Assembly: GCA_029960065.1 (NCBI GenBank)
Contig: JASCOF010000005.1
Span: 124,001-188,000 of the forward strand
Length of the DNA stretch: 64,000 nucleotides
Source: Flavobacteriaceae bacterium PS02336
GTDB lineage: Bacteria > Bacteroidota > Bacteroidia > Flavobacteriales > Flavobacteriaceae
Direction: 5' to 3'
Position numbers and translations under genes: made by a program. The notes beneath the pieces are model-generated. The model saw only the letters and a list, made by a program, of their open reading frames with translations. It had not been told where the DNA came from and did not search any database. This document shows, piece by piece, positions 1 to 8,285 of the stretch (within the stretch, counting starts at the first letter, position 1; each line of letters opens with the position of its first letter).

Positions 1-679
1 CGTCTTTCTTATACGTATAAACCTTGAGTTTTTCTGAGCTCAATGCTAATGACGGCGGACTGTCATTATGAATAGTTTGAACGATATGTTTTTCAAATAT
101 TTCAAATAGAACATCGTAAAGGTTGACATTTTGACCAGATTTATTTTTAAATTGTAAGTTAGATAAGTCTACTGTTTTTTCATTCAAATTACCATTTTCA
201 TCAGAAACATAAAATTTAAGGATACTGGTATTTTTGACAATGGTAATAAGATAAAAAGTATTATTTATCGTAATCTCTTTAATTACTTTTTCTTTTTTAA
301 ACTCTAAATTGATAGGTGTATTTCTAGTTTCTTTTTTTTGAAAATTAAAATACTGAACATCGATTTCTTTTCTGTCTTTTGATGCCCAAAAAACAAAATA
401 ATCTTGCTCTTTTTGACTGTATCCAATAATTTCATTGTATTTCTTTTCTGGTCGAAGTGTCGACAAAGAATCTTTAATTTCAAATTTATCACTGAATCTG
501 ATGGAAGATACTTTTTCTTTGTCATTCAAAAATAAAATTACTTCTTTATCTGCTTCGTTTGTCACCTGAAAAAAGTCTCTTTTGCTTTGTAATTTAAGAT
601 CAAATTCTTTTACAACTTCTTGAGAAAAGGAGTTTGAGAAGAAAAATAAAAATCCAAGAAGAATATAGTTTTTTAGCAT
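1..679 (-). CDS. Secreted protein of unknown function, truncated by window edge
   Basis: An open frame runs from an ATG at 679 leftwards off the window, giving about 226 residues with no stop. The N-terminus is a hydrophobic signal peptide (MLKNYILLGFLFFFS, then NSFSQ), so the product is probably exported. The mature part is rich in Lys, Glu, Phe and Asn with alternating short beta-like stretches, and I recognise no family motif. It points away from the flotillin operon terminator at 745-791, so it is its own transcription unit. Only the N-terminal part is visible, so the function cannot be called. Confidence 0.75.
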   Translation of the reverse strand, partial: MLKNYILLGFLFFFSNSFSQEVVKEFDLKLQSKRDFFQVTNEADKEVILFLNDKEKVSSIRFSDKFEIKDSLSTLRPEKKYNEIIGYSQKEQDYFVFWASKDRKEIDVQYFNFQKKETRNTPINLEFKKEKVIKEITINNTFYLITIVKNTSILKFYVSDENGNLNEKTVDLSNLQFKNKSGQNVNLYDVLFEIFEKHIVQTIHNDSPPSLALSSEKLKVYTYKKD

Positions 680-744
680 AAAAATAGTTTTCGGAAATAT
701 AGAGTTTCGATTGCAAATCTAAAGACTTTTAAACATTCTCAAAG

Positions 745-791
745 AAAAAAGCGCGAACCAATTAAAAACTATAATCAATTCACGCTTTTTT
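745..791 (-). terminator. Rho-independent terminator after flotillin operon
   Basis: Read on the minus strand, GCGTGAA pairs with TTCGCGC (one mismatch) around an AT-rich loop and is followed by a T run. It lies 18 nt beyond the flotillin stop codon. Confidence 0.7.
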
Positions 792-808
792 TATTAAAAG
801 AAGACTTC

Positions 809-2326
809 TTATTCTTTCGTTTCTTCAACTTCAATAGTTGGTGGAACTTCTGGAGGAGTATCTTCACCTTTTAAATAATTAGGAAGATTTAATCCTGCCA
901 TATTGAATAAATCGTTTAATGGCGGAACTGTTTTCATCATTCCAGAAACAAAGTTGGCAGTTGAACCATTTTCGCCCTGACCGTTTCCAGAATCCCAAAC
1001 CGTGATTTTATCAATTTTGATGTTTTTAACAGCTTCAACTTGTGTTTTAACCAATTCAGGAAGTTTTTCCAATAACAAAAGCTGGAATGCTTTGCTTGGA
1101 TCTCCGCCTGCTGCAGCCACAACTTCTTTGTAACCTTCTGCCTGTTTGGTTAAGATTTCTAATAAACCTTTTGCTTCGGCTTCCATTTTAGCAAAAATAG
1201 CATCAGCTTCTCCTTTTGCATTTTCTCTAATGGTTTCGGCAGCAGCTTGCGCTTCAATAATGGCTCTTTGTTTGGCAATTTCGGCAGGAATCACAATGTT
1301 GGCAATTTGAGTAGAACGCTCTCTTTCAGAACGCGCAAGCTCTGCTTTTTGTTCAGCCAAATAAGATTCTTCAAGTGCTTTTGCCTGCTGTACTTTTTCT
1401 GCAGCAATTGCAATACGCAAAGATTCTGCTTCTTTCTCTCTACGAATAGCTTCAGAATTTGCAATGGCAATTTTTGCCTCATTTTCTCCCTGAATCGCTA
1501 TGGCGTTGGCTTCAGAAGTTTTTACCCTTGTATCTCTCGCTGCTTCAGCTTTTCCAATTGTTTCGTCTTTAGCAGCCGTTGCAATACTAATTTCACGGTC
1601 TTTTTGTGTAATGGCGATTTTTACATCTCTGTCTCTGTGCGTCTCAGCAATTTGAGTATCTTTTTCTCTGTCAGCAAGAGCTTTACCAGTTTCTCCTATT
1701 TTTTCCTGCTCTGCAACGCTGATTTTTGCTTCGTTAATCGCTTTTGCTGCAGCTTCTTTTCCTAAAGCTTCAATATAACCAGATTCGTCACGAATATCCG
1801 TAACGTTTACGTTGATTAATTTTAAACCGATTTTCTTTAATTCGCTGTCAACGTTTTTAGAAATATTGTCCAAGAATTTATCACGGTCTGAGTTGATTTC
1901 TTCAATCGTCATTGTTGCAATTACCAAACGCAATTGACCAAACAAAATATCTTTTGCCAATTCTTGAACTTGTTCTGATGATAAACCTAATAATCTCTCT
2001 GCAGCAGTATTCATACTGTCAGATTCTGTAGAAATTGCAATGGTGAATCGACACGGAACATCGACTCTAATGTTCTGACGGCTTAAGGCATTAGTCAGAT
2101 TGGCTTCGATAGAAAGCGGTTTTAAATCTAGAAAAGAGTAATCCTGAATTACAGGCCAGATAAAAGCACCTCCGCCGTGAACACATCTTGCTGAAGTGCC
2201 GCCGGTGCGTCCGTAAATGACTAAGATTTTATCTGAAGGACAGCGCTTGTACCTCGAGATTAATGCTGAAATGGTTACGAATAGAACGATTGCCGCAACT
2301 GCAATCAAAATAATTGGGTTGATCAT
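809..2326 (-). CDS. Flotillin-family SPFH protein
   Basis: Flotillin-like membrane scaffold, expected at the inner membrane in lipid microdomains. The 505 residues begin with one transmembrane segment (about residues 4-24), then an SPFH/Band 7 domain (about 30-200), then a long Ala/Glu/Lys-rich coiled coil (about 190-400) with the repeated EA pattern typical of flotillins, and a short Pro/Glu-rich tail ending EVPPTIEVEETKE. The length is close to FloT/YqiK-type flotillins. It starts 11 nt after the stop of an NfeD-like gene. That gene pair (as in yuaF-yuaG of Bacillus subtilis) is a known association, which supports the call. The alanine- and glutamate-rich coil produces long antisense open frames that are not genes. 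Confidence 0.93.
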   Translation of the reverse strand: MINPIILIAVAAIVLFVTISALISRYKRCPSDKILVIYGRTGGTSARCVHGGGAFIWPVIQDYSFLDLKPLSIEANLTNALSRQNIRVDVPCRFTIAISTESDSMNTAAERLLGLSSEQVQELAKDILFGQLRLVIATMTIEEINSDRDKFLDNISKNVDSELKKIGLKLINVNVTDIRDESGYIEALGKEAAAKAINEAKISVAEQEKIGETGKALADREKDTQIAETHRDRDVKIAITQKDREISIATAAKDETIGKAEAARDTRVKTSEANAIAIQGENEAKIAIANSEAIRREKEAESLRIAIAAEKVQQAKALEESYLAEQKAELARSERERSTQIANIVIPAEIAKQRAIIEAQAAAETIRENAKGEADAIFAKMEAEAKGLLEILTKQAEGYKEVVAAAGGDPSKAFQLLLLEKLPELVKTQVEAVKNIKIDKITVWDSGNGQGENGSTANFVSGMMKTVPPLNDLFNMAGLNLPNYLKGEDTPPEVPPTIEVEETKE

Positions 2327-2337
2327 TATAATTTATG

Positions 2338-2913
2338 TTATATGGTTTCTACGATTAGGAGGTTGTTGTTTTCTATTTTGATGACTTTTACGGCACTTCC
2401 AGACGGAATTCTTTCGTTTTCTGTCATCGCTTCCAGTTCATGAAAAGCGCCGTTTACGCTGATCATGATTTTACCTTTTCCCGTTTTGTTTTCAGGAATA
2501 GTCAAATAAACTTCGGCAGTTTTATGGAGTGTATTGGTTAATTTAAACGAATTATCTTCGGCTAGTTTTTGTACTTGTTTGATCACGAAGAAAAACAAAA
2601 GCACGAATAAAACACCAACAACAAGAGCAGTAATGATTAGAAAAACGGGCTTTTCGCCAAGCGTAGAATAAAAAGAAATTCCAGTCCAGCTGAAGCCTAA
2701 CAAAAAGTTAATCAGGTTTCGTAATGAAAAAAGCTGGAAATCGCCGCCGTCATGAACATCTGCATTAAAATCGGTATCAAAACCGTCCGCGACATCCAGA
2801 CCCGAAAAGGTAATAATGGTTTGAATAAGAAAAATCAAACTTGTTGGAATCGCGATGTACCAAAAAGATTTAAGCAACGTAGGTAAACTGTCTAATAGCT
2901 CCATAATTTTCAA
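2338..2913 (-). CDS. NfeD-like membrane protein, flotillin partner
   Basis: 191-residue membrane protein. Hydrophobic segments lie at about residues 17-38, 66-82 and 88-112 (FLIITALVVGVLFVLLFFF). The C-terminal 75 residues (TAEVYLTIPENKTGKGKI onwards) read as the small OB-fold beta-barrel of the NfeD family. An Asp-rich loop (DVADGFDTDFNADVHDGGD) separates the first two segments. It is the first gene of a two-gene operon with the flotillin downstream. Known NfeD proteins work with SPFH proteins at the membrane, so a shared microdomain role is inferred. It lacks a ClpP-like serine protease domain and so belongs to the short, non-proteolytic class. Confidence 0.85.
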   Translation of the reverse strand: MKIMELLDSLPTLLKSFWYIAIPTSLIFLIQTIITFSGLDVADGFDTDFNADVHDGGDFQLFSLRNLINFLLGFSWTGISFYSTLGEKPVFLIITALVVGVLFVLLFFFVIKQVQKLAEDNSFKLTNTLHKTAEVYLTIPENKTGKGKIMISVNGAFHELEAMTENERIPSGSAVKVIKIENNNLLIVETI

Positions 2914-3002
2914 TTTTTCGAATAACTTTTGGCGCTAATATCTCATTTTTTTTGTAAGAAAACTAATTTTAAAGAAAAATGTGCTTTACGGTATTTGTAC
3001 CA

Positions 3003-3037
3003 TAAAAAAAACGTGAAATCAAATATCAATTTCACGC
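3003..3037 (-). terminator. Terminator of the small gene at 3055
   Basis: CGTGAAAT at 3012-3019 pairs with ATTTCACG at 3029-3036 around a short loop. On the minus strand the stem is followed by eight T residues, 18 nt past the stop codon. Confidence 0.75.
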
Positions 3038-3054
3038 TTTAGTTTAGTTGTCAT

Positions 3055-3333
3055 TTAAGCAAAAGTAAATTTACTGCAGGCTTTCTGAATTTGTTTATCC
3101 GAAAACCGTTCAAGTGTTTTGGCAAGCATTTCACTAGTTTTGATGCATTCCATCATTTTTGATCTTAGCTCTTTGTCATCTCCCAATTCTGTTTCAAGAA
3201 TTCGATTGAAAATTTCAGATAGATAATTGGGTTGTTCTCTAAAATCTCCTTCAAACCAAAGGTCTGAAAGGAATTTTGCCATCGATGGCATCACATCGTG
3301 GTGTGTCGGTTTTTGATTTTCGCTTTTTTGCAT
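3055..3333 (-). CDS. Small conserved-looking protein of unknown function
   Basis: 92-residue soluble protein that I do not recognise. It has no signal peptide or membrane segment. The sequence is predicted largely helical, with a mid-region LSDLWFEGDF and several charged helices, and ends KACSKFTFA. It has its own downstream terminator (3003-3037) and sits 141 nt upstream of the NfeD-flotillin operon on the same strand. A repeat-rich spacer separates it from metG. The ATG at 3333 gives a clean N-terminus and codon use matches the neighbours, so I take it as a real gene. Confidence 0.7.
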   Translation of the reverse strand: MQKSENQKPTHHDVMPSMAKFLSDLWFEGDFREQPNYLSEIFNRILETELGDDKELRSKMMECIKTSEMLAKTLERFSDKQIQKACSKFTFA

Positions 3334-3355
3334 AAACCTGAAAATATTAAACGCA

Positions 3356-3443
3356 CGAATCCCTCGTTTTAGATGTGCAAAAAATACCCCATAGGGATAG
3401 GTTTTCCCATTGTTTCCGCAGGGACATCATGACGAGGGATTCG
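3356..3443. repeat. Inverted repeat, 12-nt arms
   Basis: CGAATCCCTCGT (3356-3367) is perfectly complemented by ACGAGGGATTCG (3432-3443) around a 64-nt interior that itself holds CCCATAGGGATAGG-like sequence. It sits just upstream of the small gene at 3333, in a spacer of 374 nt that contains no gene. Confidence 0.6.
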
Positions 3444-3574
3444 CTTATGTTAACTTTGTTTGAAAGTTTCTAAATAAATCCTATAGTGTATTTTTTGCAG
3501 AACAAACTTACAAATATAAATTTGAAAGAAAGAATAAAATGTAGGAATTTTAATCTGTTTTTGTTTTGCAATCT

Positions 3575-3675
3575 TGTCATTTCGAGGAACGAGAAATCTT
3601 CGCGAGAAGCTCGACAAAGATTGGATTTTCATTGCGGAGTTACTTGCGAAGATTTCTCGTTCCTCGAAATGACAA
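3575..3675. repeat. Palindromic repeat element with 30-nt perfect arms
   Basis: The left arm (3575-3604, beginning TTGTCATTTCGAGGAACGAG) is the exact reverse complement of the right arm (3646-3675), around a 41-nt interior containing AGCTCGACAAAGATTGG. The element fills the end of the spacer just after the metG stop. A second copy of the left half plus interior lies at 5972-6022, on the other side of metG. There is no open frame and no transposase, so I call it a REP-like or MITE-like intergenic palindrome. Confidence 0.85.
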
Positions 3676-3707
3676 ACTATATGTTTAGATATGTAAAATC
3701 AGTTTAG

Positions 3708-5843
3708 TTAGTTTACCGTTTCTCCATTTGGCGCGTCAGCATCTGGATTTACAAAAACCAGTTTTCCTTCTGCATTTGTTGTCATTAAGATCATTCCTTG
3801 ACTTTCAACTCCGCGTAAAGCTCTTGGAGCAAGATTTGCTAATACAGAAACACGTTTTCCGATGATTTCTTCTGGAGAAAAACTCTCTGCAATTCCCGAA
3901 ACAATCGTACGAACATCAATTCCGGTATCTACTTTAAGAACCAAAAGTTTGTTTGCTTTTGGCATTTTTTCAGCCTCCAAAATAGTTCCGATACGAATAT
4001 CCATTTTCGCAAAATCTTCAAACTGAATTAAATCTTTTTGCGGTTCTGGTTGTTTGCTTTCAGCTAAATTAGCCGTTTTTGTTGCTTCCAATTTGTCTAT
4101 TTGTTTTTGTATTTCTTCGTCTTCAATCTTAGCGAAAAGCAATTCTGCTTCACCAATTTTATGTCCCGCCGGAATTAAATCTGAATTTTCAGAAATGTCA
4201 TTCCAATCCAATTTTTTATCGATAATAATATCTTTTGCATCACGATCTTTCTCTTTCAAAAACTTACTGAATCCAGCAAAATGTTCTTTAAGATCTCCTA
4301 AATTTAAGATTTTAGAAAGTTTAGCAGAAGTAAATGGTAAAAATGGTTCGGCCAAAACACTCAAAGCTGTAGCAATTTGCAATGCCACATACATTTGTGT
4401 CTTTACACGCTCTGGATTGTCTTTCATTACTTTCCAAGGCTCTTCGTCTGCCAAATATTTATTTCCTAAACGAGCAACATTCATCAATTCGCCCAAAGCT
4501 TCACGGAATCTGTAACGTTCCACCGAACTTGAAATCACAGCTGGATACGCTTTTAATTCGGCTAAAGTTGCTTCATCAACTTCAGAAAATTCGTTTGGTG
4601 TTGGAATTATTCCATCGTAATATTTGTTGGTTAAAACCACAACACGATTGATGAAGTTTCCAAAAACAGCAACCAATTCGTTGTTATTTCTAGCTTGGAA
4701 ATCTTTCCAAGTAAAATCGTTATCTTTTGTTTCCGGCGCGTTTGATGTTAACGCATAACGCAAAACATCCTGCTTGTCTGGAAACTCTTCTAAATATTCG
4801 TGCAACCAAACTGCCCAGTTTTTAGAAGTCGAAAGTTTGTTTCCTTCTAAATTCAAAAACTCATTTGCAGGAACGTTGTCTGGTAAAATATAACTTCCTT
4901 CAGCTTTTAGCATCGCTGGGAAAATAATACAGTGAAAAACAATATTGTCTTTCCCGATAAAGTGAACCAATTTGGTTTCTTCATCTTTCCAATATGGTTC
5001 CCAATCTTTTCCTTCGCGCGCAGCCCATTCTTTTGTAGAAGAAATGTAACCAATTGGCGCATCAAACCAAACGTATAATTTTTTTCCTTCGGCACCTTCA
5101 ACAGGAACGTCAATTCCCCAATCAAGGTCACGCGTTACTGCACGAGGTTCTAAACCGCCGTCGATCCAAGATTTTACTTGACCGTAAACGTTAGGTTTCC
5201 AATCGTTTTTATGACCTTCTAAAATCCATTTGGTTAAGAAATCAGAATATCTATCTAAAGGTAAAAACCAGTGTTTTGTTTCTTTTAAAATTGGAGTTTC
5301 GCCTGTAATTGTCGATTTCGGGTTAATCAAATCAGTCGCGTTCAAAGTAGATCCGCAATTTTCGCACTGATCTCCATAAGCTCCATCATTGCCACATTTA
5401 GGGCAAGTTCCAACCACAAAACGGTCTGCTAAAAACTGATTTGCTTTTGCATCGTACAATTGTTCGGTAACTTCTTCAATAAAATCGCCTTTATCATACA
5501 AAGTTCTAAAGAATTCCGAAGCCGTATCATGATGAATTTTTGCCGAAGTTCTAGAATAATTGTTGAATGAAATTCCGAAATCTGAAAACGATTTACGGAT
5601 AATTCCATCATATTTATCAATAACTTCTTGTGGTGTAATTCCTTCTTTTTTTGCTTTCATCGAAATTGCAACGCCGTGTTCATCGCTTCCGCAGATAAAT
5701 GCTACATCTTTTCCTTGCAATCTTAAGTATCTCGAATATATATCTGCAGGCACGTAAACCCCCGCCAAATGCCCAATATGGATTGGTCCATTAGTGTAAG
5801 GTAATGCCGCCGTGATCGTATATCTCTTTGGATTCTGTGTCAT
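3708..5843 (-). CDS. metG: Methionine--tRNA ligase
   Basis: Class I aminoacyl-tRNA synthetase charging tRNA-Met in the cytoplasm. The 711 residues show the HIGH signature (PIHIGHLAG, about residue 20), a zinc-binding knuckle with two CxxC pairs (CPKCG and CENCG, about residues 146-162), and a KMSKS variant KLSTSKNW (about residue 337). A C-terminal tRNA-binding OB-fold domain spans about residues 605-711 ([20 protein letters not shown]). The length fits the dimeric, Escherichia coli-like MetG with a fused Trbp111-type domain. It stands alone between two spacers filled with palindromic repeats. A TATTTTTG -7 element lies 20 nt upstream of the start. Confidence 0.98.
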   Translation of the reverse strand: MTQNPKRYTITAALPYTNGPIHIGHLAGVYVPADIYSRYLRLQGKDVAFICGSDEHGVAISMKAKKEGITPQEVIDKYDGIIRKSFSDFGISFNNYSRTSAKIHHDTASEFFRTLYDKGDFIEEVTEQLYDAKANQFLADRFVVGTCPKCGNDGAYGDQCENCGSTLNATDLINPKSTITGETPILKETKHWFLPLDRYSDFLTKWILEGHKNDWKPNVYGQVKSWIDGGLEPRAVTRDLDWGIDVPVEGAEGKKLYVWFDAPIGYISSTKEWAAREGKDWEPYWKDEETKLVHFIGKDNIVFHCIIFPAMLKAEGSYILPDNVPANEFLNLEGNKLSTSKNWAVWLHEYLEEFPDKQDVLRYALTSNAPETKDNDFTWKDFQARNNNELVAVFGNFINRVVVLTNKYYDGIIPTPNEFSEVDEATLAELKAYPAVISSSVERYRFREALGELMNVARLGNKYLADEEPWKVMKDNPERVKTQMYVALQIATALSVLAEPFLPFTSAKLSKILNLGDLKEHFAGFSKFLKEKDRDAKDIIIDKKLDWNDISENSDLIPAGHKIGEAELLFAKIEDEEIQKQIDKLEATKTANLAESKQPEPQKDLIQFEDFAKMDIRIGTILEAEKMPKANKLLVLKVDTGIDVRTIVSGIAESFSPEEIIGKRVSVLANLAPRALRGVESQGMILMTTNAEGKLVFVNPDADAPNGETVN

Positions 5844-5862
5844 AACTCAATTTTATTGAGTG

Positions 5863-5870
5863 CAAAAATA
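5863..5870 (-). promoter_or_regulatory. Probable -7 element for metG
   Basis: TATTTTTG on the minus strand matches the known flavobacterial -7 consensus TAnnTTTG and lies 20 nt from the metG start. I see no clear -33 TTG at standard spacing. Confidence 0.45.
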
Positions 5871-5971
5871 AGCAATAGAATTGAGATTTTGTTATTACAC
5901 AAAGATTCGCTTTTATTTTCACAGAGATTCGCAGAGGATTTCGCAGAGATTCTCTAAGTTTTTCCTCAATC

Positions 5972-6022
5972 TTGTCATTTCGACGTAAGGAGAAATCTTC
6001 GCAAGTAGCTCGACAAAGATTG
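5972..6022. repeat. Second copy of the metG-flanking repeat (half element)
   Basis: The 51 nt beginning TTGTCATTTCGACGTAAGG and ending AGCTCGACAAAGATTG match the left arm and interior of the 3575-3675 palindrome with a few changes. The right arm is absent here. The 411-nt spacer 5844-6254 also holds CAGAGATTCGCAGAG-like words near 5920-5955 and the nested palindrome at 6041-6202. No gene is seen in it. Confidence 0.75.
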
Positions 6023-6040
6023 ACTTATTTTTGTTTAGCA

Positions 6041-6202
6041 ACAGATTACAGGATTAAAATGATTTTAGTTTGAAATGTCAATTGTTTTCAACTTTAACCA
6101 AACACACGCACATTTGGCTAAAGCCATTTTGGTGCATCATTATTATTACATCCAGCTAAAGCTGGACGCAATTCAAAAATCATTTTAATCCTTTTAATCT
6201 GT
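6041..6202. repeat. Nested palindrome upstream of GH43 gene
   Basis: The outer arms ACAGATTACAGGATTAAAAT... (6041-6066) and its near complement (6176-6202) enclose two small hairpins, TGGCTAAAGCCA and CCAGCTAAAGCTGG. The outer arms differ by a few bases. No open frame is present. This looks like a composite intergenic repeat, possibly of a dispersed family. Confidence 0.65.
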
Positions 6203-6230
6203 GGCATATTTTACTTATGGTCTATTTGAC

Positions 6231-6238
6231 TATATTTG
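6231..6238 (+). promoter_or_regulatory. Probable -7 element for the GH43 gene
   Basis: TATATTTG is an exact TAnnTTTG match 16 nt before the ATG at 6255. No convincing -33 box is visible. Confidence 0.45.
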
Positions 6239-6254
6239 AAAAAAATATCAAAAC

Positions 6255-7754
6255 ATGAAAAAAATATATATAACCATTTTAGTTTTGTTTTCGCTTTGCG
6301 GGTTTTCTCAATCACAACCAGAAAAAAGTTTAAAACAAGGACAATATTCAAACCCAATTTTTGCGGGAGATTATCCTGATCCGAGTTTGCTTCGCGATGG
6401 AAAAGATTATTATGTCGTTCATTCGTCATTCGATTATTATCCGGGACTTTTAATATGGCATTCGACCGATTTAATGAATTGGGAACCGGTTACAAATGCA
6501 CTTCATAAATATGTTGGAGCTGTTTGGGCGCCTGATTTAATTAAGTACAACAATAAATATTACATCTATTTTCCTGCGAATAATACCAATTTCGTAGTTT
6601 CAGCCGATTCCATTAACGGACCTTGGAGCGAACCTATAGATTTAAAAATTGGAAATATAGATCCCGGACATATAACAGACGATAAAGGAAACCGATTTTT
6701 GTATTTCAGCAATGGCGGTTATGTGGCGTTATCAAAAGACGGACTTTCGGTAACAAGTGAATTAAAACATGTTTATGATGGATGGAAAATTCCGCGCGAA
6801 TGGAGCATTGAATGTTTTTGCATGGAAGGACCAAAATTGTTTAAACGAGGGGAATATTATTATTTAACCGTTGCCGAAGGCGGAACGGCAGGCCCAGCAA
6901 CAAGTCATATGGTAATTTCGGCAAGATCAAAATCACCGCTTGGACCTTGGGAAAACTCGCCTCATAATCCGATTGTGCGAACCAACAGCAGTTCTGAAAC
7001 TTGGTGGTCAAAAGGACACAGCACCGTTTTTGAAGATGCAAACGGAAAATGGTGGATGCTTTTTCATGGTTACGAAAAAGACTATTACAATTTAGGAAGA
7101 CAGACTTTATTGCAGCCTGTTGAATGGACAAAAGACGGCTGGTATAAAATTCCAGATAACATTCAAACAGACAAACCAATTGCGAAACCAGAAGGCAAAA
7201 CGCTTCCTGAATTTTCTTTGAGCGATAATTTTGAAGGAACAGCTTTAAAACCACAATGGAAGTTTTATAATGGAGTAGAAAAATCAAGATTTAAAGTAGC
7301 CAATAATACATTGATAATTGAAGGAAAAGGAGATGGCGTTGGAAACAGTTCGCCTCTTGTAATTGTTCCAGGCGGACATTCGTATTCAGCCGAAGTTGAA
7401 GTTGAAATGGAAGGCGATGCAGTAGGAGGTTTGGTGCTTTTTTATGATAACAAATATTACTCAGGAATACTAGCAGATCAAAGCAACATTTTGGCGAATT
7501 TGAGAGGATGGCAGTTTCCTACTGAGAAAAATACGCATACGCGAAAAGTCTTTCTTCGACTTAAAAACATCAAAAATACAGTCGATATGTTTTACAGCGT
7601 TGACGGAAAAGATTGGAAGAAAATTGAAAATTCTGTAGAAGTTTCAGGGTATAATCATAATGTCTTAAGTGGATTTTTAGGATTAAGAATTGGTCTTTGT
7701 TCGATTGGAAAAGGAAGTGTGAAGTTTAAGAATTTTGTTTATAAGGCGCTTTAG
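6255..7754 (+). CDS. Secreted GH43 family glycosidase (beta-xylosidase/arabinofuranosidase type)
   Basis: Predicted exported glycoside hydrolase acting on xylose- or arabinose-containing polysaccharide. A signal peptide ends CGFSQ at about residue 20. The five-bladed propeller follows with GH43 landmarks: the general-base Asp in AGDYPDPSLLRDG, WAPDLIKYNNKYYIYF, the modulator Asp in IDPGHITDDKG, and the acid Glu in CMEGPKLFKRGEYYYL. A C-terminal beta-sandwich (about residues 315-499, DGVGNSSPLVIVPGGHSYSAEV) resembles the xylosidase C-terminal concanavalin-like domain. The gene is monocistronic, with no SusC/SusD pair nearby, so it is not part of an obvious polysaccharide utilisation locus here. 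The exact substrate cannot be read from the sequence. Confidence 0.9.
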   Translation: MKKIYITILVLFSLCGFSQSQPEKSLKQGQYSNPIFAGDYPDPSLLRDGKDYYVVHSSFDYYPGLLIWHSTDLMNWEPVTNALHKYVGAVWAPDLIKYNNKYYIYFPANNTNFVVSADSINGPWSEPIDLKIGNIDPGHITDDKGNRFLYFSNGGYVALSKDGLSVTSELKHVYDGWKIPREWSIECFCMEGPKLFKRGEYYYLTVAEGGTAGPATSHMVISARSKSPLGPWENSPHNPIVRTNSSSETWWSKGHSTVFEDANGKWWMLFHGYEKDYYNLGRQTLLQPVEWTKDGWYKIPDNIQTDKPIAKPEGKTLPEFSLSDNFEGTALKPQWKFYNGVEKSRFKVANNTLIIEGKGDGVGNSSPLVIVPGGHSYSAEVEVEMEGDAVGGLVLFYDNKYYSGILADQSNILANLRGWQFPTEKNTHTRKVFLRLKNIKNTVDMFYSVDGKDWKKIENSVEVSGYNHNVLSGFLGLRIGLCSIGKGSVKFKNFVYKAL

Positions 7755-7904
7755 TTTTTTTGCCGCTAAGGCACAAAGGCGCTAGATTTTTATTAAGAAT
7801 CTCAGTTAGTTATCTGTATTAATCTGCTAATATCTTTTAATCCCGATAGCTATTGGGAGCGTGAAACAATAAAACTTTGTGCCTTCGCGTCTTCGTGGCA
7901 AAAC
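7755..7904. repeat. Inverted repeat of TTTGCCNCGAAGGCAC-type words
   Basis: TTTTTTTGCCGCTAAGGCAC at 7755-7774 is mirrored by CTTTGTGCCTTCGCG and CTTCGTGGCAAAA around 7875-7903. A small internal palindrome, CCCGATAGCTATTGGG, lies near 7843-7858. The element starts immediately after the GH43 stop codon and may act as a transcript-end hairpin. Related words recur near 19045, 24595, 24655, 30646, 31730 and 31914. Confidence 0.65.
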
Positions 7905-7994
7905 TGACATAAAATAGAACCAGTTTAAACTACGTTCATTGCAAATAAATAAAGATATATTTCGCAATCTTTGCATTCGAAAAAAACAAAATTT

Positions 7995-8222
7995 ATGAGC
8001 AAGACTAAATTAATCATCAATAAAAACGGATCTATTAAAATCGAAGGCGATTTTGAAATCATGGATCCAGAAGGAGCACTTTATGGTTTACAAGGAAGAG
8101 CTGCATTAGGACTTTGCCGTTGCGGATTATCTAACAATAAACCATTTTGCGATGGAGGACATAGAAACAATTTCGAACACGATTCTGTTGCGTTTGATTT
8201 ACCGCCAATGAAAACAAACTAA
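7995..8222 (+). CDS. CDGSH iron-sulfur domain protein
   Basis: Small 75-residue protein with one CDGSH-type 2Fe-2S motif, CRCGLSNNKPFCDGGH (three Cys and one His ligands; G replaces S in the name motif). Such proteins bind a redox-active cluster and are thought to act in Fe-S or redox handling. The exact role here is unknown. I chose the ATG at 7995 (MSKTKLIINKNG). An in-frame TTG at 7971 would add eight unlikely residues. A strong terminator follows at 8247-8276. The last 17 codons, the stop and the terminator are duplicated at 8954-9063. Confidence 0.92.
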   Translation: MSKTKLIINKNGSIKIEGDFEIMDPEGALYGLQGRAALGLCRCGLSNNKPFCDGGHRNNFEHDSVAFDLPPMKTN

Positions 8223-8246
8223 GATTTTTTAGTTTAAAATATCTCG

Positions 8247-8276
8247 AAACCGCATTCAGTTTGATGCGGTTTTTTT
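8247..8276 (+). terminator. Terminator of the CDGSH gene
   Basis: AAACCGCAT pairs with ATGCGGTTT around an 8-nt loop, followed by a T run. It lies 24 nt after the stop codon and is repeated exactly at 9032-9061. Confidence 0.85.
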
Positions 8277-8285
8277 GTTTCTTAT

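Noticed and set aside
1247-1765. 172-residue plus-strand open frame opposite the flotillin gene
   Set aside because: It is a Phe/Cys/Ser-rich antisense reading of the Ala/Glu/Lys coiled coil, with no start context and no plausible protein features.
3334-3707. Insertion sequence remnant
   Set aside because: Despite the inverted repeats there is no transposase fragment or target duplication that I can see.
4054-4515. 153-residue plus-strand open frame
   Set aside because: Antisense to metG in a region of continuous synthetase homology.
6841-7287. 148-residue minus-strand open frame
   Set aside because: Antisense to the GH43 gene, whose catalytic motifs span the region.
7971-7994. N-terminal extension of the CDGSH protein from a TTG
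   Set aside because: The added eight residues have no family support, and the ATG at 7995 gives the usual length.
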